Shown: in pieces, positions 60,887 to 64,000 of the stretch
Position numbering within the stretch: the stretch's first letter is position 1
Layout of the letters: each line of letters starts with the position of its first letter
Source of the DNA: Alphaproteobacteria bacterium
Lineage (GTDB): Bacteria > Myxococcota_A > UBA796 > GCA-2862545
Direction: 5' to 3'
DNA: 64,000 bases
Assembly: GCA_020632955.1 (NCBI GenBank)
Contig: JACKEO010000005.1
Location: 1-64,000 of the forward strand
Translations under genes and position numbers: made by a program
Notes under the pieces: generated by a model
What the model saw: the letters and a program-made list of their open reading frames with translations, nothing else
The model's database searches: none
Told to the model about the DNA's origin: nothing

Positions 60887-63205
60887 TTACTGGCAGGCTT
60901 CGCAGTACTCGGGGTTCTCGAGCGAGCAGGCCACGGCGGCCGCCGGGCTGTACGTGGAGGTCTGGGCGATGCGCGTCGCCGGGCGGGAACGCAGGTAGTA
61001 CGTGGTCTTCAGGCCGCGCTTCCAGGCGTACATGTACATGGACGAGAGCTTCCCGATGTTGGGCTGCTCCTGGAAGAGGTTCAGCGACTGGCTCTGGTCG
61101 ATGAAGGCGCCGCGGTCGGCCGCCAGGTCCACCAGGGACTTCATCGAGAGCTCCCAGGCCGTGCGGTAGAGGTCGCGCTGGGCCTGGGGCAGGTCGGCGA
61201 GGCCCTGCACGCTGCCGTTCTGCTCCTTGATGACCGCGCGGGTCTCGGCGTTCCAGAGGCCGAGGTCGCGCAGGTCGGCCACCAGGTAGCGGTTGACCTG
61301 CAGGAACTCGCCCGAGAGCGTCTCGCGCTTGAAGAGGTTGCTCACCTGCGGCTCGATGCACTCGAAGCAGCCCACGATCGACGCGATGGTGGCGGTGGGC
61401 GCGATGGCGATGAGCAGGCTGTTGCGCAGGCCCTGGGCCTGGACGCGGGCGCGGAGGCCGGCCCAGTCGTGCTCGGCCGACGGCGTGACGTCCCAGGCGT
61501 CGAACTGCAGCTCGCCCTTGGCCGCGCGGGTCTCCGGGAAGGAGGTGTGGGCGCCGAGCTCGGCGGCCAGCTCGCAGCTCGCCGAGACGGCGTGGAAGTA
61601 CACGGTCTCGGAGATGCGGCGGCTGATCTCGCGGGCCTCGTCGCTGTCGAAGGCCAGGCGCAGCTTGAAGAAGACGTCCTGCAGCCCCATCATGCCCAGG
61701 CCCACGGGACGCCAGCGCATGTTCGACGCCTTGGCCTCGGGGATCGGGTAGAGGTTGCGGTCGATCACGCGGTCGAGCTGGCGGATGGCCTTGCGCGTGG
61801 TGGCGGCCAGCTTGGCGAAGTCGAAGCCGTCGCCGTCGCAGTGGTGCGACAGGTTGATCGAGCCGAGGTTGCACACGGCCGTCTCGCCGCCGTTCGTGAC
61901 CTCGATGATCTCGGTGCACAGGTTCGACAGGTGCACCACGTTGCCGGGCTCGCCCGTCTGGTTGCAGGCGCGGTTGGACGCGTCCTTGAAGCACATCCAG
62001 CCGTTGCCCGTCTGCGCGAGGGTGCGCATCATGCGGGCGTAGAGCTCGCGGGCCTTCACGGTCTTGAGCGCCTTGCCCTCGGCCTCGTAGGCCTCGTAGC
62101 GGGCCTCGAAGGCCGGGCCCCAGGTGTCGACGAGGTCGGGGACCTCCTTGGGGTCGAAGAGCGACCAGTCACCGCCGGCCTCCACCCGCCGCATGAACAG
62201 GTCGGGGACCCAGTTGGCGATGTTGAGGTTGTAGGTGCGCCGGGCCTCGTCGCCGGTGTTCTCGCGCAGCTCGAGGAAGGCCTCGATGTCGCCGTGCCAG
62301 GGCTCCAGGTAGACGCAGCAGGCGCCCTTGCGACGACCGCCCTGGTTCACGGCGGCGACGCTGGCGTCGAGGGTGTTCAGGAAGGGGACGATGCCGTTCG
62401 ACAGGCCGTTCGTGCCCTTGATGTGGCTGCCCTGGCTGCGCACGCGGGTGTACGACAGGCCGATGCCGCCCGCGAACTTCGAGAGCATCGCGATGTCGGC
62501 GTAGCGCTTGTAGATGTCGCGCAGGTCGTCGGCCGGGCTGTCGAGCAGGAAGCACGACGAGAGCTGCTCGCGGGTGGTGCCCGCGTTGAACAGCGTGGGG
62601 CTCGACGGCAGGTAGTCGTGGTGGGAGAAGACCTCGTAGAGCTCGAGGGCGTCGGCCAGCTCGTCGCTGACGCCGCAGGCCACGCGCAGGAAGAAGTACT
62701 GCGGGGTCTCGAGCACGGTGCGGCGCTCGGGGTGGCGCAGCAGGTAGCGGTCGCGCACGGTCTTCAGGCCGAAGTACTCGAACCAGCCGTCGCGCTCGTC
62801 GACCACGGCGGCGTCCAGCGCCTCGGCGTGGGCCGTGACGAAGGCGCGCACGCGCTCGTTCACCAGACCCACCGCGTACGAGGCGGCGATCGAGGACGAG
62901 AAGGAGGTGGCGCCCTCCGCGACGGCCTCCTCCCGGATCTCGTCGGCCAGCACGCGGGCGGCGAGCTTGCTGTATTCGGGCTCCTCGAAGGTGCGCGTGG
63001 CGGCGTCGTGGATCACGAGCTCGCGCAGGGCCCCCAGATCGGCGCCGGCGCGGGCGGCCGACAGCACGCGGCGGGTGAGCGCCTCGGGATCGAGGTGGGG
63101 GAGGTCAGCGGCCTTGGGCTGGAGGTAGTCGAGGAGCGGGTGCTGCTCCAGGCTCGGGGCATCGGCGGCGACATCGGCTGGGGTGGTGATCGTCTCGTCC
63201 AGCAC
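60887..63205 (-). CDS. nrdA: Ribonucleotide reductase class I large subunit, no ATP cone
   Basis: The 772-residue R1 protein reduces NDPs to dNDPs. The redox pair is Cys218 (SSCFLLD) and Cys445 (VCNLGSINL); the active-site set Asn428, Cys430 and Glu432 lies in HLSNLCTEI; the mobile tail pair is C-x-x-C (YCEACQ). The N-terminus (about 1-40) does not show the KRDG-type ATP-cone motif and goes directly into the R1 N-terminal domain, so ATP/dATP activity control by the cone is absent. GTG 63205 has GGAG six bases upstream. Two NrdR-like boxes and a C-rich leader precede it. Confidence 0.97.
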   Translation of the reverse strand: MLDETITTPADVAADAPSLEQHPLLDYLQPKAADLPHLDPEALTRRVLSAARAGADLGALRELVIHDAATRTFEEPEYSKLAARVLADEIREEAVAEGATSFSSSIAASYAVGLVNERVRAFVTAHAEALDAAVVDERDGWFEYFGLKTVRDRYLLRHPERRTVLETPQYFFLRVACGVSDELADALELYEVFSHHDYLPSSPTLFNAGTTREQLSSCFLLDSPADDLRDIYKRYADIAMLSKFAGGIGLSYTRVRSQGSHIKGTNGLSNGIVPFLNTLDASVAAVNQGGRRKGACCVYLEPWHGDIEAFLELRENTGDEARRTYNLNIANWVPDLFMRRVEAGGDWSLFDPKEVPDLVDTWGPAFEARYEAYEAEGKALKTVKARELYARMMRTLAQTGNGWMCFKDASNRACNQTGEPGNVVHLSNLCTEIIEVTNGGETAVCNLGSINLSHHCDGDGFDFAKLAATTRKAIRQLDRVIDRNLYPIPEAKASNMRWRPVGLGMMGLQDVFFKLRLAFDSDEAREISRRISETVYFHAVSASCELAAELGAHTSFPETRAAKGELQFDAWDVTPSAEHDWAGLRARVQAQGLRNSLLIAIAPTATIASIVGCFECIEPQVSNLFKRETLSGEFLQVNRYLVADLRDLGLWNAETRAVIKEQNGSVQGLADLPQAQRDLYRTAWELSMKSLVDLAADRGAFIDQSQSLNLFQEQPNIGKLSSMYMYAWKRGLKTTYYLRSRPATRIAQTSTYSPAAAVACSLENPEYCEACQ

Positions 63206-63440
63206 GGGGAGCTCCAGCGGGTGGATCGGTGGGAGGGGGGACGCGACCGGACCACGGGCATCACCCCGGAGGGTGCACGGACGTGGACGTGGGGGTGCGG
63301 GGAGGGTCGGGCGGGCGGGGAGGGAGGGCTGCGGGCGGGATCGGGGTCGCGTCCGGCCGGGGGAGCCGGGGGGCGGGGGCGCCGGGCGGCGCGGTGGACG
63401 TCGCGAGGGGGGCCGGGCGGCACCCCGTGAACGTCACGTC
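63206..63440 (-). promoter_or_regulatory. C-rich untranslated leader of nrdA
   Basis: About 235 bp upstream of nrdA contain no gene. On the minus (transcribed) strand it is strongly C-rich with short G content in places (for example CCCTCCCTCCCCGCCCGCC), the composition of rho-loading sites. It could allow rho-dependent attenuation of the nrdAB transcript. The plus strand correspondingly has many GGG runs. Interpretation is inference. The adjoining stretch to 63733 (beyond the boxes) shows nothing else besides the desaturase promoter. Confidence 0.4.
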
Positions 63441-63443
63441 CCC

Positions 63444-63488
63444 CTAGATATAGGTCGTCCGATCCCTGTTCAACACGAGATGTAGGGG
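63444..63488 (-). promoter_or_regulatory. Tandem NrdR-like boxes over a candidate nrdAB promoter
   Basis: AGATATAGG (63446-63454) and AGATGTAGG (63478-63486) match at 8 of 9 positions and are exactly 32 bp apart. NrdR boxes (degenerate ACACTATAT-type) normally occur in pairs 31-32 bp apart over nrd promoters. On the minus strand TTGAAC (about 63472-63467) and TATATC (about 63451-63446) are possible -35 and -10 elements overlapping box 1. NrdR itself is not in the window. Confidence 0.55.
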
Positions 63489-63697
63489 TTCGTCGGAAAC
63501 GACGGTGCAACCTCCGGGTGCGCGATCGGATGGACGGACGGTCGCCGGAGGGGCGTGTGGCGCGCGCGGTGCGCTTCACGCAGCCGACACCCGCGCGTCA
63601 CGCGCAAAGTGTCGGTTCGAACGAAAGAGACCCTGCGCGCCACGGCGGGATGCACGCGCGCACGGCGCTCTGGCCTCGTCGTCGGGCAGGGGCGTGC

Positions 63698-63703
63698 TAG
63701 GCT
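63698..63703 (+). promoter_or_regulatory. Putative -10 box of the desaturase gene
   Basis: TAGGCT in GTGCTAGGCTCGC lies 30 nt before ATG 63734. Confidence 0.4.
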
Positions 63704-63733
63704 CGCGCCGCCGTCACGCCACGGGGGTTCGCG

Positions 63734-64000
63734 ATGAACGCGGTCGACTCGTCCAATGCCTACGCCGACCAGAAGGTCTTCGTGCCAGGGCCCTACGACG
63801 GGCGCTTCTGGACCCTCTGGAACTGGATCGTCATCCCCACCCTGGTGGCCGTCACGATCGCCTTCCGGCTGGTGCGCCTGGTGCGGTGGCCGTGGGTGCT
63901 CGTCAGCTACTGGCTGATGATCACCGGCGCCACGCTGGGCTTCCACCGCTACTTCTCGCACGCCTCCTTCAAGACCTCGCGGCCCTTCCAGTTCCTGCTG
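63734..64000 (+). CDS. Acyl-CoA/fatty acid desaturase, 5' part (runs off the window)
   Basis: The first 89 codons encode a cytosolic N-terminus, a hydrophobic pair of membrane segments (LWNWIVIPTLVAVTIAFRLV and WVLVSYWLMITGATLGF) and the first histidine box in GFHRYFSHASFKTSRPFQ, the H-x(3-4)-H motif of the delta-9 type desaturases. The rest lies beyond 64000. ATG 63734 follows GGGGGTTCGCG, a weak site. Confidence 0.9.
   Translation, partial: MNAVDSSNAYADQKVFVPGPYDGRFWTLWNWIVIPTLVAVTIAFRLVRLVRWPWVLVSYWLMITGATLGFHRYFSHASFKTSRPFQFLL

Overview
The window is very GC-rich, densely coded DNA from a bacterium that looks like a myxobacterial-type member of the Myxococcota (former Deltaproteobacteria). 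The reasons are the many lipoproteins, FG-GAP/VCBS and Ig-like surface proteins, a Ser/Thr protein kinase with an extracellular tail, a DUF4423-type regulator, a fibrinogen-like YCD domain, and abundant GTG starts with GGAGG ribosome-binding sites. The assignment is inference from gene content; no rRNA or tRNA gene was seen.

Layout. 0.3-3.7 kb: S-adenosylhomocysteine hydrolase (ahcY), divergent from an ArsR-methyltransferase fusion that is probably its SAH/SAM-responsive regulator, with a perfect inverted repeat between them; then a tail-anchored DUF4062/TIR-like protein. 3.9-12.4 kb: lipoproteins, a DUF2817 peptidase, a dienelactone hydrolase, a TerB-FHA-ABC transporter fusion with a lipoprotein partner, and a cNMP-binding/methyltransferase fusion. 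12.5-21.7 kb: DUF4423 regulator, aldo/keto reductase, surface lipoproteins, a Pro-rich outer-surface protein with a 7-residue tandem repeat, and a cyclophilin. 21.7-32.6 kb: a kinase operon, more lipoproteins, RarD-type permease, gamma-carbonic anhydrase, DTW-domain tRNA modification enzyme, hemerythrin, and an AMP-forming ligase translationally coupled to a large Gly-rich repeat lipoprotein. 35-37.3 kb: a PDZ protein, a phospholipid-type methyltransferase and small proteins.

The outstanding feature is about 37.4-39.1 kb. Roughly 1.65 kb has no credible protein gene but is packed with at least 20 compact hairpins, many capped by UUCG, CUCG or GNRA tetraloops. A boxA-like antitermination site lies near the 5' side, and the region ends in a textbook intrinsic terminator (39064-39104). 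I interpret it as an rRNA-sized structured noncoding RNA that I cannot assign to a known class.

39.2-53.2 kb: a polytopic GT39-like membrane protein, an M61 peptidase, a 2105-residue lipoprotein of about 19 Ig-like repeats ending in a fibrinogen-like YCD domain, a GMC oxidoreductase and an L-type-lectin-like lipoprotein. 53.3-64 kb is nucleotide metabolism: purF, rlmN, prs, then nrdA-nrdB, whose upstream region carries two boxes 32 bp apart that fit NrdR sites, followed by the start of a fatty-acid desaturase. Between purF and rlmN lies a 1.37-kb repeat island with palindromic MITE-like elements in both orientations and a 16-copy 9-bp minisatellite.

Translation and promoter habits are consistent across the window. 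Many adjacent genes overlap by 4 nt (ATGA/GTGA). Many starts are preceded 17-31 nt upstream by a TA(G/C)NCT box, probably the -10 element. At least one gene, and probably three, can only start at CTG. The intergenic stretch 3675-3926 (about 250 bp) between divergent genes shows no distinctive feature I can name.
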